A DNA stretch of 64,000 nucleotides from Streptomyces pseudovenezuelae (GCF_029892565.1 NZ_JARXVH010000002.1:186001-250000); one strand, 5' to 3'; shown: positions 1 through 8,206, numbered from the stretch's first letter. Program-made: numbers and translations. The notes: generated by a model from the sequence alone, not told the origin.

Positions 1-515
1 AGGCCCGTGCCCGACAGCAGGTCGTCCGGCAGTGAGTAGCCCATCAGGCCCTCGAACAGGCCGAGGAACAACAGGGTCCAGCCGAACAGCCAGTTGAGTT
101 CGCGCGGCTTGCGGAACGAGCCGGTGAAGAAGTGCCGCATCATGTGCGTCAGCATCGCCGCGACGAAGATCAGCGCCGCCCAGTGGTGCAGCTGCCGGAT
201 CAGCAGGCCGCCGCGCACGTCGAAGCTGATGTCGAGCGTGGAGGCGTACGCCTCGGACATGCGGACGCCGTTGAGCGGGACGTAACTGCCGTGGTAGGTC
301 ACCTCGTTCATCGACGGATGGAAGAAGAGGGTGAGGTAGACGCCGGTCAGGATCAGCACGACGAAGCTGTACAGGCAGATCTCGCCGAGCAGGAACGACC
401 AGTGGTCCGGGAACACCTTGCGCAGGTACTTCCGGCCCAGGGTGTGGATGCCGAGCCGGCCGTCCAGCCAGTCGGCGACCCGCTCGCCCTTCGACGCCTC
501 CTGAGTCGTGGTCAC
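1..515 (-). CDS. qcrB: Cytochrome b subunit of a cytochrome bc1 complex (partial, N-terminal part)
   Basis: This is the N-terminal ~171 residues of a membrane cytochrome b, the quinol-oxidising core of the respiratory bc1 complex; the gene runs off the left edge. The protein has the soluble start, a first membrane helix ([21 protein letters not shown]) and the haem-binding stretch [11 protein letters not shown] followed by [16 protein letters not shown], all typical of actinobacterial QcrB. The GTG start overlaps the TGA stop of the upstream sigma factor gene by four bases (GTGA), so the two are probably translated together. No qcrC or qcrA gene lies upstream, so this looks like an extra, stand-alone copy and not the housekeeping qcrCAB operon; the sequence beyond the left edge could change that view. 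Confidence 0.9.
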   Translation of the reverse strand, partial: MTTTQEASKGERVADWLDGRLGIHTLGRKYLRKVFPDHWSFLLGEICLYSFVVLILTGVYLTLFFHPSMNEVTYHGSYVPLNGVRMSEAYASTLDISFDVRGGLLIRQLHHWAALIFVAAMLTHMMRHFFTGSFRKPRELNWLFGWTLLFLGLFEGLMGYSLPDDLLSGTG

Positions 516-1429
516 GCTTCCTCCCCGTCGTTCTCGTTCCTGATCACGTGCGTGAGCTTGTCGGGATTGGTGACGATGTAGACGCCGTTGACCTGGTCGC
601 CCTCGGCCGTGAGATCCATGACCATCACCGCGTACGGGGCGTCGCCCTCGAACAGCACGACGGCGTCGTCGCCGTTGACGCGGCGGTAGCGCAGGTCCAG
701 GCCCCGCGGATCGCGCCGGGCGCCGAACGAGGTGATGAGGCGGGCCGCCTTGTCCCGGCCGTGCACCGGCCGCAGCCCCGCCGGCTTGCGGTTGCCGCCG
801 CCGTCCGTCCACACCGTGACGTCCGGCGCGAGGATCTCCAGCAGCGCCCCGATGTTCCCGCCCAGCGCGGCCCGCACGAACCGCTCCGTCGCCTCCCGCC
901 GCACCCGCGGATGCGCCCGGTACAGCGGCCGCCGGGCGTGCACATGAGCCCGCGCGCGGTGCGCCAACTGCCGTACGGCCGCGGGGGATCGGTCGATGAT
1001 GTCCGCGATCTCGGTGTGCGGGTACCCGAACACCTCGTTGAGCACGAACACCGCGCGTTCCAGCGGGGTCAGCGACTCCAGGACCACCAGCATCGCCAGC
1101 GACACGGACTCGGTGCGCAGGGCCGGGTCGTCGGCGCCCGCGTCGTCACCGACCAGCGGCTCCGGCAGCCACGGGCCGACGTAGGTCTCCCGGCGGCGGG
1201 TGATCGTGGTCCGGCGCCGCAGCGCGTGGTTGACGGCGATGCGGACCAGATAGGCGCGCGGGTTGGTGATCCCGTCGGCGCCCCGGCCCGACCACGACAG
1301 CCAGGTCTCCTGCAGCACGTCCTCGGTGTCCGTGACGCTGCCGAGCATGTTGTAGACGAGGCCGAACAGCAGCTCCCGATGGTCCATGAAGGCATCGGTC
1401 GCCTCGTCGGTGACATGGGTTTCGGACAT
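512..1429 (-). CDS. ECF41-type RNA polymerase sigma factor with SnoaL-like C-terminal domain
   Basis: This 305-residue protein is an extracytoplasmic-function sigma factor. Region 2 lies near residues 15-75 ([26 protein letters not shown]) and region 4 near residues 115-165. The linker carries WLPEPL and the C-terminal ~110 residues form a SnoaL-like domain with DGGG and a terminal NPDKL motif; these three motifs mark the ECF41 group, whose C-terminal domain replaces a separate anti-sigma factor. The stop codon overlaps the start of the qcrB gene. ECF41 genes usually sit beside small oxidoreductase or carboxymuconolactone-decarboxylase genes, so coupling to a cytochrome b gene is unusual. The signal it senses is unknown. 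Confidence 0.93.
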   Translation of the reverse strand: MSETHVTDEATDAFMDHRELLFGLVYNMLGSVTDTEDVLQETWLSWSGRGADGITNPRAYLVRIAVNHALRRRTTITRRRETYVGPWLPEPLVGDDAGADDPALRTESVSLAMLVVLESLTPLERAVFVLNEVFGYPHTEIADIIDRSPAAVRQLAHRARAHVHARRPLYRAHPRVRREATERFVRAALGGNIGALLEILAPDVTVWTDGGGNRKPAGLRPVHGRDKAARLITSFGARRDPRGLDLRYRRVNGDDAVVLFEGDAPYAVMVMDLTAEGDQVNGVYIVTNPDKLTHVIRNENDGEEA

Positions 1430-1481
1430 AGGTGGGCCTCCCCGCTGACGCGTTCACTACTGCGAGGGGCGCAGGGGGTCG

Positions 1482-1511
1482 GAATGTGACAGCGGACGGC
1501 CCGAATGTGAC
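1482..1511. promoter_or_regulatory. Direct repeat GAATGTGAC upstream of the sigma factor gene
   Basis: The nonamer GAATGTGAC occurs at 1482-1490 and again at 1503-1511, exactly 21 bp apart, which is two helical turns. On the minus strand the first copy reads TGTCACATTC, and TGTCACA resembles the -35 element of ECF41-controlled promoters. I do not find the expected CGTC -10 element 16-17 bases downstream, so the promoter reading is tentative. The repeat lies between the divergent sigma factor and exporter genes. Confidence 0.4.
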
Positions 1512-1596
1512 CTATGCCTCACAGAAAGGGCGTCGCGTCACACTCGGCGGTCGGCCCGCCCTCTTGAACGCGAGACTGATGTAAGGAGTCGACATC

Positions 1597-3201
1597 GTGT
1601 TCAAGAAGTGGCACGGCAACCCCTGGGCGATCTTGATCACCCTCTCCCTGGGGTTCTTCATGACCCTCCTCGACCTGACGATCGTGAACATCGCGATCCC
1701 CGACCTGGGCGCGGATCTGGACGCGTCCCTCGACCAGATCCTCTGGGTCGTCAACGCCTACACCCTGGCGCTGGCCGTCCTGTTGATCACCGGCGGGCGC
1801 CTCGGCGACCTGCGCGGCAAACGCAACCTGTTCGCCACCGGCGTCGCCGTGTTCACCCTGGCGAGCCTCGCCTGCGGCCTGGCCCAGGACCCGACCCAGC
1901 TGGTCGCGTTCCGGGCAGTACAGGGCCTGGGCGCGGCGCTGTTGATGCCCCAGACCCTGTCGATCATCGCCGAGGTGTTCCCGGCCGAGCGGCGCGGTGT
2001 GGCGATGGGTATCTGGGGCACGGTCGCCGGGGTGTCCGGCGCCCTCGGGCCCATCCTCGGCGGCGCCCTGATCACCCACCTCGGCTGGCGGTGGATCTTC
2101 TTCGTCAACCTGCCGCTGGGAGCCCTCGTCCTGGTGCTGACCGCCACGATCATCCCGAGCGGCCGGCGCACGGTCCGCCACCGCCTCGACACCCTCGGCG
2201 TGGCACTCGCCTCGACGGCCCTGTTCTGCCTGGCCTTCGGGCTGACGGAAGGCCAGCGCTACGACTGGAACCGCTGGATCTGGGGCCTGTTCGTGCTGGC
2301 CGGCGTGTTCTTCGCCGCGTTCCTGCTGCACGAGCGCGGCCAGCAGACCAAGGAACCCCTGGTCCCGTTCTCGCTCTTCCGCGACCGCAACTTCACCCTG
2401 ATCAACTTCGTCGGCGTCACGGTGTCGTTCGGCGTGGTCGGCATGTTCCTGCCGCTGACGATCTACCTCCAGTCCGTCCTCGGCTACAGCGCCCTGAAGT
2501 CCGGACTGGTCCTGCTGCCCGTCGCCCTCGGCTCGTTCGTGACGGCGGGTCCTGCCGGGGCGTTCGCCGACAAGGTCGGCGGCAAGTTCATCCTGATGGG
2601 CGGGCTGCTCGCCTGGGCCGGAGGCCTGCTGTGGGTGGTGTCCGTCGCGGACGTCGGCTCGAACTGGCCGAGCATCGCCTTCCCGCTCCTGCTCACCGGC
2701 CTCGGCGTCGGCTGCACCTTCGCCCCCATGACCGCCGAGGTCATGCGCGGCGTCCCGGCCGGCCTGGCCGGAGCCGCGTCCGGGGTCACCAACGCGCTGC
2801 GGCAGGTCGGCTCGGTGCTCGCGGGCGCCGTCGTGGGCGCCGTACTCCAGGCGCAGTTGTCCTCGGCGCTGACCGACCGGGCCCGCGAGAGCGCGGGCGG
2901 GCTGCCCGCCGCCTACCGGGACTCCTTCGTCGGCGCCTTCTCCCGGGCCGAGGCGGACGTCAGCGCCCAGCAGCAGGCCGGTACCCCGCGCGGGGTACCG
3001 CAGGACGTCGCCGAGCGCATGCGTGCCCTCGGCGGCCAGGTCTTCGGCCACGGCTTCGTCGACGCGATGGGCCTGGCCGTGTATGTGTCCGCCGCCGTCC
3101 TGCTGGCCGGAGCGCTCGCTTGTCTCGCCGTCCGCCGATACCGCGGCCCGTCCGCCAACCCGCACGCCCTGCCCATGTCCGAGCTGGAAGAGGCCGCCTG
3201 A
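1597..3201 (+). CDS. MFS drug exporter of the DHA2 (EmrB/QacA, 14-helix) family
   Basis: This 534-residue integral membrane protein is a proton-driven multidrug exporter of the 14-helix DHA2 group. The N-terminal helix 1 motif LDLTIVNIAIP and the loop motif GGRLGDLRGKR are diagnostic, and hydrophobic helices continue to about residue 515. The GTG start is chosen because AAGGAG lies eight bases upstream. The stop codon overlaps the ATG of the hemerythrin-like gene (ATGA), so the two are an operon. The substrate cannot be read from the sequence. It is divergent from the ECF sigma factor gene, which could control it. Confidence 0.93.
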   Translation: MFKKWHGNPWAILITLSLGFFMTLLDLTIVNIAIPDLGADLDASLDQILWVVNAYTLALAVLLITGGRLGDLRGKRNLFATGVAVFTLASLACGLAQDPTQLVAFRAVQGLGAALLMPQTLSIIAEVFPAERRGVAMGIWGTVAGVSGALGPILGGALITHLGWRWIFFVNLPLGALVLVLTATIIPSGRRTVRHRLDTLGVALASTALFCLAFGLTEGQRYDWNRWIWGLFVLAGVFFAAFLLHERGQQTKEPLVPFSLFRDRNFTLINFVGVTVSFGVVGMFLPLTIYLQSVLGYSALKSGLVLLPVALGSFVTAGPAGAFADKVGGKFILMGGLLAWAGGLLWVVSVADVGSNWPSIAFPLLLTGLGVGCTFAPMTAEVMRGVPAGLAGAASGVTNALRQVGSVLAGAVVGAVLQAQLSSALTDRARESAGGLPAAYRDSFVGAFSRAEADVSAQQQAGTPRGVPQDVAERMRALGGQVFGHGFVDAMGLAVYVSAAVLLAGALACLAVRRYRGPSANPHALPMSELEEAA

Positions 3202-3830
3202 TGACCGACACCCGTACGAAAAAGATCGACTTCACCGCCATGTACGCCTCCCACGACGCCTTCCGGCGTGACCTGGAGCGCCTGGGGAAGGCCGTCGCCG
3301 ACGGCCGGGCGGGCACACCCGGGGTGCGCGCCGGCTGGGACAACTTCACGCACCAACTGCACATCCACCACACCGCCGAGGACAGCGGTCTGTGGCCGCG
3401 CGTGCGGGACCGCGTAGCCGGGCGCCCCCGCGATCTGGCCCTGCTCGACGACATGGAGGCCGAGCACTCCCGCATCGACCCGCTGCTCGCCGCCGTGGAC
3501 ACCGCACTGCAGGACCAGGCACCCGAACTCCCGGACCTGGTACGGGCGTTGACGGCCACGCTCGACGACCACCTCAAGCACGAGGAGGACAGCGCGCTCC
3601 CGCTGATGCAGGACGTGCTGACCCCCGCCGACCGGGCCGCCTTCACCGGCCGCATCCGAGAGACCCAGGGCCTGCGCGGCGCCGCGGTGTTCGTGCCCTG
3701 GGTCGTCGACGGCGCCCCGGAGACCGACCGAGCCGCTTTCCTGAACGCCATGCCACCCCCGGTCCGAGTCCTCAACCGCTTGTTCTGGGAGGGCGGTTAC
3801 CGCAGGAAGGGCCTGTGGGGCGATCACTGA
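3201..3830 (+). CDS. Hemerythrin-like (HHE) domain protein
   Basis: This 209-residue soluble protein carries a four-helix hemerythrin-type cation-binding domain in about residues 5-155. Likely iron ligands are in THQLHIHHTAEDSGLWP and LKHEEDSALPLM, which give the H...HxxxE and HxxxE patterns of this family. Such domains bind a di-iron centre and act in oxygen, nitric oxide or metal sensing and protection. The start overlaps the stop of the exporter gene by four bases, so translation is coupled. The C-terminal ~55 residues (VFVPWVVDGAPETDRAAFL...) resemble the tail seen in actinobacterial members. The exact role is unknown. Confidence 0.88.
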   Translation: MTDTRTKKIDFTAMYASHDAFRRDLERLGKAVADGRAGTPGVRAGWDNFTHQLHIHHTAEDSGLWPRVRDRVAGRPRDLALLDDMEAEHSRIDPLLAAVDTALQDQAPELPDLVRALTATLDDHLKHEEDSALPLMQDVLTPADRAAFTGRIRETQGLRGAAVFVPWVVDGAPETDRAAFLNAMPPPVRVLNRLFWEGGYRRKGLWGDH

Positions 3831-3851
3831 GCAGGCCGAACGAAGGCACGT

Positions 3852-3904
3852 GCGGTTCCATCACGCCCCGTAAGGGGCGTGGGGAACCGCGCGACCAGCC
3901 ACAA
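3852..3904. repeat. Streptomyces-type extragenic palindrome acting as a bidirectional terminator
   Basis: Two nested perfect stems are present: GCGGTTCC (3852-3859) with GGAACCGC (3883-3890), and inside it ACGCCCC (3863-3869) with GGGGCGT (3874-3880) around a GTAA loop. The flank GCGCGACCAGCCACAA follows directly. From memory, this nested hairpin plus flank is a dispersed extragenic repeat in Streptomyces genomes. It sits between the convergent hemerythrin-like and oxygenase genes, where a two-way terminator is expected. Confidence 0.75.
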
Positions 3905-3948
3905 TGACGCGGCAGACGACCGACGGCATGGCACTTCCGCCAGAGTGT

Positions 3949-4671
3949 TCAGGCCGCATCGTGAAAGACCATGCCCAGAGCGCGCCTCCGGCCGGAGCGA
4001 ACCGCACTCACCCCGTGCCGCATAGCCCCGGCCGACCAGCCACGGCTGCCCCGCACCGGCCGGTCCCGGGTAGTGAACACCAACCCGTGGCCCTGCGGCA
4101 GCACGGTCGCGGTGCCCCGGGACTGGGCCCGCGGCCGCTGCTCCACCATCAGGAACTCGCCGCCGGTGTAGTCGGCGCCGTACGCGTCGAGACCGACGAC
4201 CACCTGGAGCGGGAAGACCAGGTCGCCGAACACGTCCCGGTGCAGGGCGTTCCAGTCGCCCTCTGTGTAGTGCAGCAGGATCTGCGCCGACCGGTCCTGA
4301 CCGGCCGCGTGGCACATCTCCAGCCACTCCTCCAGGTCGTCCGGCCAGGGTGCCGGACGACCGAGCCGGGCCGCCCAGTCACGGGCGACCGGCAGCAACC
4401 GCGGGTAGAGAGCCGCGCGCAGGGCGGCCACCGGAGCGGGCAGATCGTGGGTGAAGTAGCGGTACTCGCCGGACCCGAACCGGTGCCGTGCCATGTCGAC
4501 GGTGGTCCGGAACAGCTCCGGCTTCTCGTACAGCGCGGCCAGATCGCCGCACTCGGCGGGCGTCAGCAGCGGCCCGGTCGGCGCGCTGCCATACGCGTCC
4601 AGCTCGGCGGCGAGCGCCGCCCAGTCGGTGTCGGCCGCGCGCCTGCGGGCCTGAGTCGGGGTGAGGGACAT
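3949..4671 (-). CDS. 2-oxoglutarate/Fe(II)-dependent oxygenase
   Basis: This 240-residue protein has a jelly-roll 2-oxoglutarate oxygenase fold in its C-terminal two thirds. The iron ligands are probably His and Asp in LHRDVFGD and a distal His in MRHGVSAVRSGRRR, where the following Arg would bind 2-oxoglutarate. The ATG start follows GGCGGAG. The gene begins 14 bases after the ogt stop codon on the same strand, so the two form an operon. Co-transcription with an O6-alkylguanine repair gene suggests a role in repairing alkylated bases, in the manner of AlkB, but the protein is not AlkB itself and could act on protein or small molecules. Confidence 0.85.
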   Translation of the reverse strand: MSLTPTQARRRAADTDWAALAAELDAYGSAPTGPLLTPAECGDLAALYEKPELFRTTVDMARHRFGSGEYRYFTHDLPAPVAALRAALYPRLLPVARDWAARLGRPAPWPDDLEEWLEMCHAAGQDRSAQILLHYTEGDWNALHRDVFGDLVFPLQVVVGLDAYGADYTGGEFLMVEQRPRAQSRGTATVLPQGHGLVFTTRDRPVRGSRGWSAGAMRHGVSAVRSGRRRALGMVFHDAA

Positions 4672-4685
4672 GGTGTCTCCGCCCG

Positions 4686-5180
4686 TCACAGCAGGGTCGG
4701 CTGAAGCGCACCCTCGTGCGTGAGCAGCCGCACCTTGCGCTCGACACCGCCCGCGTAGCCGCGCATCGAGCCGTCGGCGCCGATCACCCGGTGACAGGGG
4801 CGGACGAGCAGAAGCGGGTTGGCGCCCACCGCGGCACCCACGGCCCGGACTTCGGCGCGCGGCACACCGAGTCGCTCGGCGAGCTGCCCGTACGTCGTCG
4901 TGGAGCCGTACGGGATGTCGTCCAGCGCCTGCCACACCCGCTGCTGGAACTCCGTGCCCGCAGGGGCGAGTTCGAGCTCGAAGTCGGTGCGGCGGCCGGC
5001 GAAGTAGTCGGAGAGCTGCCGGGCTGCCTCAGCGAACGCGGCGTCGTCCCGGCGCCACTCCGCACGGACGGCGGGCGCGTTCCGCTGCCCCGGCATGGAC
5101 AGCGAGATGAGCCGCGAGCCCTCGCCCACGAGCAGCAGTTCCCCGAGCGGGCTGTCGATGGTCGTGTACGTCGTTTCCAT
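4686..5180 (-). CDS. ogt: Methylated-DNA--protein-cysteine S-methyltransferase
   Basis: This 164-residue protein removes alkyl groups from O6-alkylguanine in DNA by transferring them irreversibly to its own cysteine. The active-site motif is RPCHRVIG near residue 129, and the preceding helix-turn-helix segment (YGQLAERLGVPRAEVRAVGAAVGANP) is also conserved. The length matches stand-alone Ogt, without the Ada regulatory domain. It is the first gene of a two-gene operon with the downstream oxygenase. Confidence 0.95.
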   Translation of the reverse strand: METTYTTIDSPLGELLLVGEGSRLISLSMPGQRNAPAVRAEWRRDDAAFAEAARQLSDYFAGRRTDFELELAPAGTEFQQRVWQALDDIPYGSTTTYGQLAERLGVPRAEVRAVGAAVGANPLLLVRPCHRVIGADGSMRGYAGGVERKVRLLTHEGALQPTLL

Positions 5181-5302
5181 GGCTCCAGTCTGCTGCGCCG
5201 AGCGGCCCGGAACCGGCGGGATTCGGACATGGTCCTCACGCCGGTGCGACTCTTGACGGTACCTTGTCGCATCCGCTGTGAGCAGGGAGTATTTACGATC
5301 GA

Positions 5303-5317
5303 GTACCCCGGCGGTAC
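5303..5317. promoter_or_regulatory. Inverted repeat upstream of the antitoxin gene, probable autoregulatory operator
   Basis: The perfect inverted repeat GTACC-CCGGC-GGTAC lies nine bases before the antitoxin ATG. A longer pair, ACGGTACC (5256-5263) and GGTACCGT (5313-5320), encloses the presumed promoter, with TTGACG at 5253-5258. Antitoxins of this type usually repress their own operon by binding such repeats; the binding here is inferred. Confidence 0.5.
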
Positions 5318-5326
5318 CGTAAGCGC

Positions 5327-5572
5327 ATGCCAGCTCTGAATGTGGAGTTCAGCGATCGTGAACTAGAGGATCTGAGGCAGATCGCCAAGGAACGCGGTAC
5401 GTCGATGAAGGCGCTCGTGCGCGAGGCGGCCGCGGCCGACATCGCCAGGCACCGCGCTCTGCAGGAGGGCGCGGAGGCGTTCCGGCGGTTCTTCGCCACC
5501 CATGCCGACGAGTTCGCCGCAGCCTTCCCCGACGACGAACCACCCGCGGCCGGCGAGGGGCGGGTCGCCTGA
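5327..5572 (+). CDS. Ribbon-helix-helix antitoxin
   Basis: This 81-residue protein begins with a short strand (MPALNVEFSDREL) followed by two helices (EDLRQIAKERGTSMKALVREAAAADIARHRAL), the pattern of a CopG/ribbon-helix-helix DNA-binding antitoxin. The C-terminal part after residue 50 is acidic and would bind the toxin. It ends three bases before the start of the Fic/Doc-like toxin gene, so the pair is an operon, antitoxin first. Confidence 0.8.
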   Translation: MPALNVEFSDRELEDLRQIAKERGTSMKALVREAAAADIARHRALQEGAEAFRRFFATHADEFAAAFPDDEPPAAGEGRVA

Positions 5573-5575
5573 CCG

Positions 5576-5953
5576 ATGGCACCTGTCCTGCACATCGACG
5601 TGCCCTGGCTGCTCCAGCGGCACGAAGAAGTTCTGCCCGAGCAGCCCACGATCAACGACTTCTCCGCCCTGGTCGCCGCCGTCGCCCGCCACCGTGTCGA
5701 TCCGCCGCGCCTCGGCACGGACTCCGACCCCGCCTGGCGGGCCGCCGCGCTGCTGCACACCCTGGCCCTGCTCAAGCCCCTGCCGTCGGCCAACGCCCGC
5801 TTCGCCTGCGCGACGGCCGTGGCCTACATGTTCGTCAGCGACGTCGGCATCGACCCGCCCTACGGCGCTCTCGTCGATCTCGCCCGGGATCTGATGTCCG
5901 GCAAGACCGACGTCTACGGAGCGGCCGACCGGCTGCGTTCCTGGCAGATCTGA
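5576..5953 (+). CDS. Fic/Doc-family toxin with a degenerate active-site motif
   Basis: This 125-residue protein has the size and helical layout of Doc toxins. Doc-type proteins use the motif HxFx(D/E)GN(K/G)R to attach phosphate or AMP to target proteins. The matching segment here is LKPLPSANARFACATAVAYM: Asn and Arg remain, but the catalytic His is Lys, Phe is Leu, the acidic residue is Ser and the Gly is Ala. The protein is therefore either inactive as a transferase or works by another chemistry. The operon layout with a ribbon-helix-helix antitoxin still fits a toxin-antitoxin module. Confidence 0.75.
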   Translation: MAPVLHIDVPWLLQRHEEVLPEQPTINDFSALVAAVARHRVDPPRLGTDSDPAWRAAALLHTLALLKPLPSANARFACATAVAYMFVSDVGIDPPYGALVDLARDLMSGKTDVYGAADRLRSWQI

Positions 5954-6004
5954 GACGCGGAGATCCGAGGCTTTCGGGCCCGGGGGAGAGGTGTGCCGGT
6001 CCCG

Positions 6005-6045
6005 GGGCCGCCGACCGAGGGCGGGAGGAACAAGGTCGGCGGCCC
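6005..6045. terminator. Stem-loop after the toxin gene
   Basis: GGGCCGCCGACC at 6005-6016 pairs perfectly with GGTCGGCGGCCC at 6034-6045 across a 17-base loop. It lies about 50 bases after the toxin stop codon and has no U-tract, as is usual in Streptomyces. Confidence 0.6.
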
Positions 6046-6466
6046 GGATGGGCGCGGGAGAGCCGCCGTTCCGCGCCGGGCCTCCGAGAAGGGCCGGTCC
6101 CATCTGACTACGCGGGCGCACCACGTGGGGAGCGCGCGTGGCGCTCCGGCGCGTGCATGTGTTTCACACGGGGCGCAGGGAATGCCGAATGGTGGCGAAC
6201 ACGAACCGAGTTGCCGCCGTATCAGACTTCCGTTCAATGAGGTCGATGTTGCCCAAGTGCCTTGTTGGTGATGAGTGTGTTGTGCAAGGGTGAACCACCT
6301 GTGCGGGGGGTAATGGCCGGGCCTCGTTCGACCTATGGGGATCCGGGTCGGACGGACGTAGCTGAATTTCACGCTCCTCGTGTTCGCCGTCCAGAAGGTA
6401 TGCACCACAGGGGGCCTTTCGGCGGTCACCGCTCACGTGCCCCATGTGTGGGAAGGAATCCGCTCC
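6046..6466. other. Non-coding stretch upstream of the lectin fusion gene
   Basis: Together with the stem-loop before it, this makes about 510 bases without a supported gene. Local GC drops around 6190-6300, as expected for a promoter region, but I find no convincing -35/-10 pair. Reading frames here lack normal codon bias. Confidence 0.5.
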
Positions 6467-8080
6467 GTGTCCACCCCCCACCCCCCTCAGCCCCCTTACC
6501 CGCCGCCCGGCGGGGTTCCCGGAGAATCCGACGAGAACCTCGCCGCCATGCTCGGCGGCCGTCCCGACGGTGAGGTCACCCATTCCGTCGCGCTGCTCAT
6601 GGCGCGGCACTGGCCGTCGGCCCACGACTACGGGTCCATCTGCCTCGCCTCCTCGGGCGACGTCGTCTCCATGGTGACCTCGGCCGCCTTCCACCAGGTC
6701 CTGGACCGGCTGGCTCTTGGCGAGCCCGGTGTCGCGCTGCGCCCCCGGATCCTGGTGGCCGTGCGGGACACGGCCCGGGTGTGGTCCGCCGAGCCCCGAA
6801 TATCCGCGGTTCTGCCGCAGTTGCAGAAACCCGCCGGCGGGCGCGGTATGCGCGACGCCAAGTCGATGACGCCCGATAACCGCAAGCTGGCCGAGCGTTC
6901 ATTTCAGGCTCTTCCCGGACTCGCCCGGTGTCTGCTGTGGCACACCGAGGTCGAGGCGGAGTCGATTTCCGTTCCCGCCGGACTGCTCGGCATGGATACC
7001 GACACCGCGTCGGCGGCACTCGAACAGGCGCGGGAAAAACTCCGCGAGGGTTGTGTACATGCCCATCGGGAACTCGCTCCGTCCAAGGAATGCGGCTACT
7101 ACAGCCGCCTCCTGGACGTTTCGCTGCGCCGGGGCGGCACTCTGCTGCCGGATGTCCAGCAACATCTGTCGGTGTGCCGCTACTGCCGTTTCGCCGCCGA
7201 ACAACTGGGCCATTTCGAGGGCGGGTTGGGGGTGCTCCTGGCCGAGGCGGTACTGGGCTGGGGTGCCCGCCGCTACCTGGACTCCCGCCCCGGGCGTACG
7301 CCGGGGGAGTCCCGCGGCGCGCGCAGCGTCGGCCGGCACGGCGGCGGACGCCACCGTGTCCTGCCCCGCATCACCCTGCCCCTGCGCCGCCCGCCGGGAT
7401 CACCGAGAGCCTCGCGGACGCTGCTGACGGGCGTGGGCGTCGTCTCGCTCGGGGTGATCGTGACGCTGGTCGCCGCCGGAATGTGGTCCCACGACGACGG
7501 TGTCGACCCGGCCGCCTCCACCAGCGCGAGCGGCGGCACGTCACCGAGCGCGGGGACCCAGTCGTCGCCGGGCACCGCCCAACTTCCCACCGCCGGTGGC
7601 CGCTCCAGGCTGCGCAACGCGGCGGCCGACCTGTGCCTCGACATCAAGGGCACGGTACGGGCCGGCGCCGGCGCCGAACTGGCGGCCTGTTCCGACGTCC
7701 GGACCCAGCAGTGGTCGTACGGCGACGACGGGCTGTTGCGCAGCGCGGCCGACCCCGATCTGTGCCTGGACTCGCACGTGGACGCCGGTGTCGTCGTCCT
7801 CGGCACCTGCGCCGAGGAGAAGGCCAAGCGCGGCGACGACGTCCGCTACGACTTCACCGTGCAGGGGGAGGTGCTGCCCCGCTGGGACGACCAGCTCGCC
7901 CTCGCCGCCACCACCGACGACCCCGGTGCCGACATCGTCCTCAAGGTGCGGGACCGCTCCACCGGGCAGCGCTGGGTGACCGACGCGACGACCACGGCGA
8001 GCCCCGGCTCGCTCGCGGTCACGAAGACCGAGGAACCGCCCGCACAGCAGCCGGTGGATCTGAACGGCCGGACGGCGTAG
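6467..8080 (+). CDS. Membrane protein with sigma-like N-terminus, HxxxCxxC zinc finger and extracellular ricin-type lectin domain
   Basis: This 537-residue protein starts at GTG, eight to nine bases after GGAAGGA. Residues ~35-215 look like a diverged sigma factor: a region-2-like helical part and a region-4-like part (LAERSFQALPGLARCLLWHTE). At residues 233-240 is HLSVCRYC, the HxxxCxxC pattern of zinc-binding anti-sigma domains. A basic stretch leads to one membrane helix near 318-340 (GVGVVSLGVIVTLVAAGMW), a Ser/Thr/Gly-rich linker, and a lectin-like beta-trefoil from ~378 to 525 (CLDIKG, QQWSYGDDG, CLDSHVDAG, GQRW). The layout suggests that an outside carbohydrate signal is linked to a transcription-related domain inside. 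This function is inferred; DNA or polymerase binding may have been lost. Confidence 0.8.
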   Translation: MSTPHPPQPPYPPPGGVPGESDENLAAMLGGRPDGEVTHSVALLMARHWPSAHDYGSICLASSGDVVSMVTSAAFHQVLDRLALGEPGVALRPRILVAVRDTARVWSAEPRISAVLPQLQKPAGGRGMRDAKSMTPDNRKLAERSFQALPGLARCLLWHTEVEAESISVPAGLLGMDTDTASAALEQAREKLREGCVHAHRELAPSKECGYYSRLLDVSLRRGGTLLPDVQQHLSVCRYCRFAAEQLGHFEGGLGVLLAEAVLGWGARRYLDSRPGRTPGESRGARSVGRHGGGRHRVLPRITLPLRRPPGSPRASRTLLTGVGVVSLGVIVTLVAAGMWSHDDGVDPAASTSASGGTSPSAGTQSSPGTAQLPTAGGRSRLRNAAADLCLDIKGTVRAGAGAELAACSDVRTQQWSYGDDGLLRSAADPDLCLDSHVDAGVVVLGTCAEEKAKRGDDVRYDFTVQGEVLPRWDDQLALAATTDDPGADIVLKVRDRSTGQRWVTDATTTASPGSLAVTKTEEPPAQQPVDLNGRTA

Positions 8081-8142
8081 GCGACTTGGGGCGGTGCCGA
8101 CGGCGGGGGCAGGCCCGGCGCGGGTGATGTGACGCCTCGCGG

Positions 8143-8168
8143 GTCGCCCCGCCGATGTGCGGGGCGAC
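8143..8168. terminator. Bidirectional stem-loop between convergent genes
   Basis: GTCGCCCCGC (8143-8152) pairs perfectly with GCGGGGCGAC (8159-8168) around the loop CGATGT. It lies between the convergent lectin fusion and lactate monooxygenase-like genes. Confidence 0.75.
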
Positions 8169-8206
8169 GACCGCGAGGACGTTCTACGGGTTCTACGGGG
8201 AGGTGG

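Noticed and set aside
1430..1596. A complete ECF41 promoter for the sigma factor gene
   Set aside because: TGTCACA is present, but no CGTC element lies at the expected distance, so only the direct repeat is reported.
1519..3165. Long open frame opposite the first MFS exporter gene
   Set aside because: It is antisense to a gene with clear membrane helices and family motifs. The translation is a low-complexity Asp/Gly/Arg/Gln mix typical of the complementary frame in high-GC DNA.
4716..5339. Plus-strand open frame across ogt
   Set aside because: It is antisense to ogt, whose RPCHRV active site is unmistakable.
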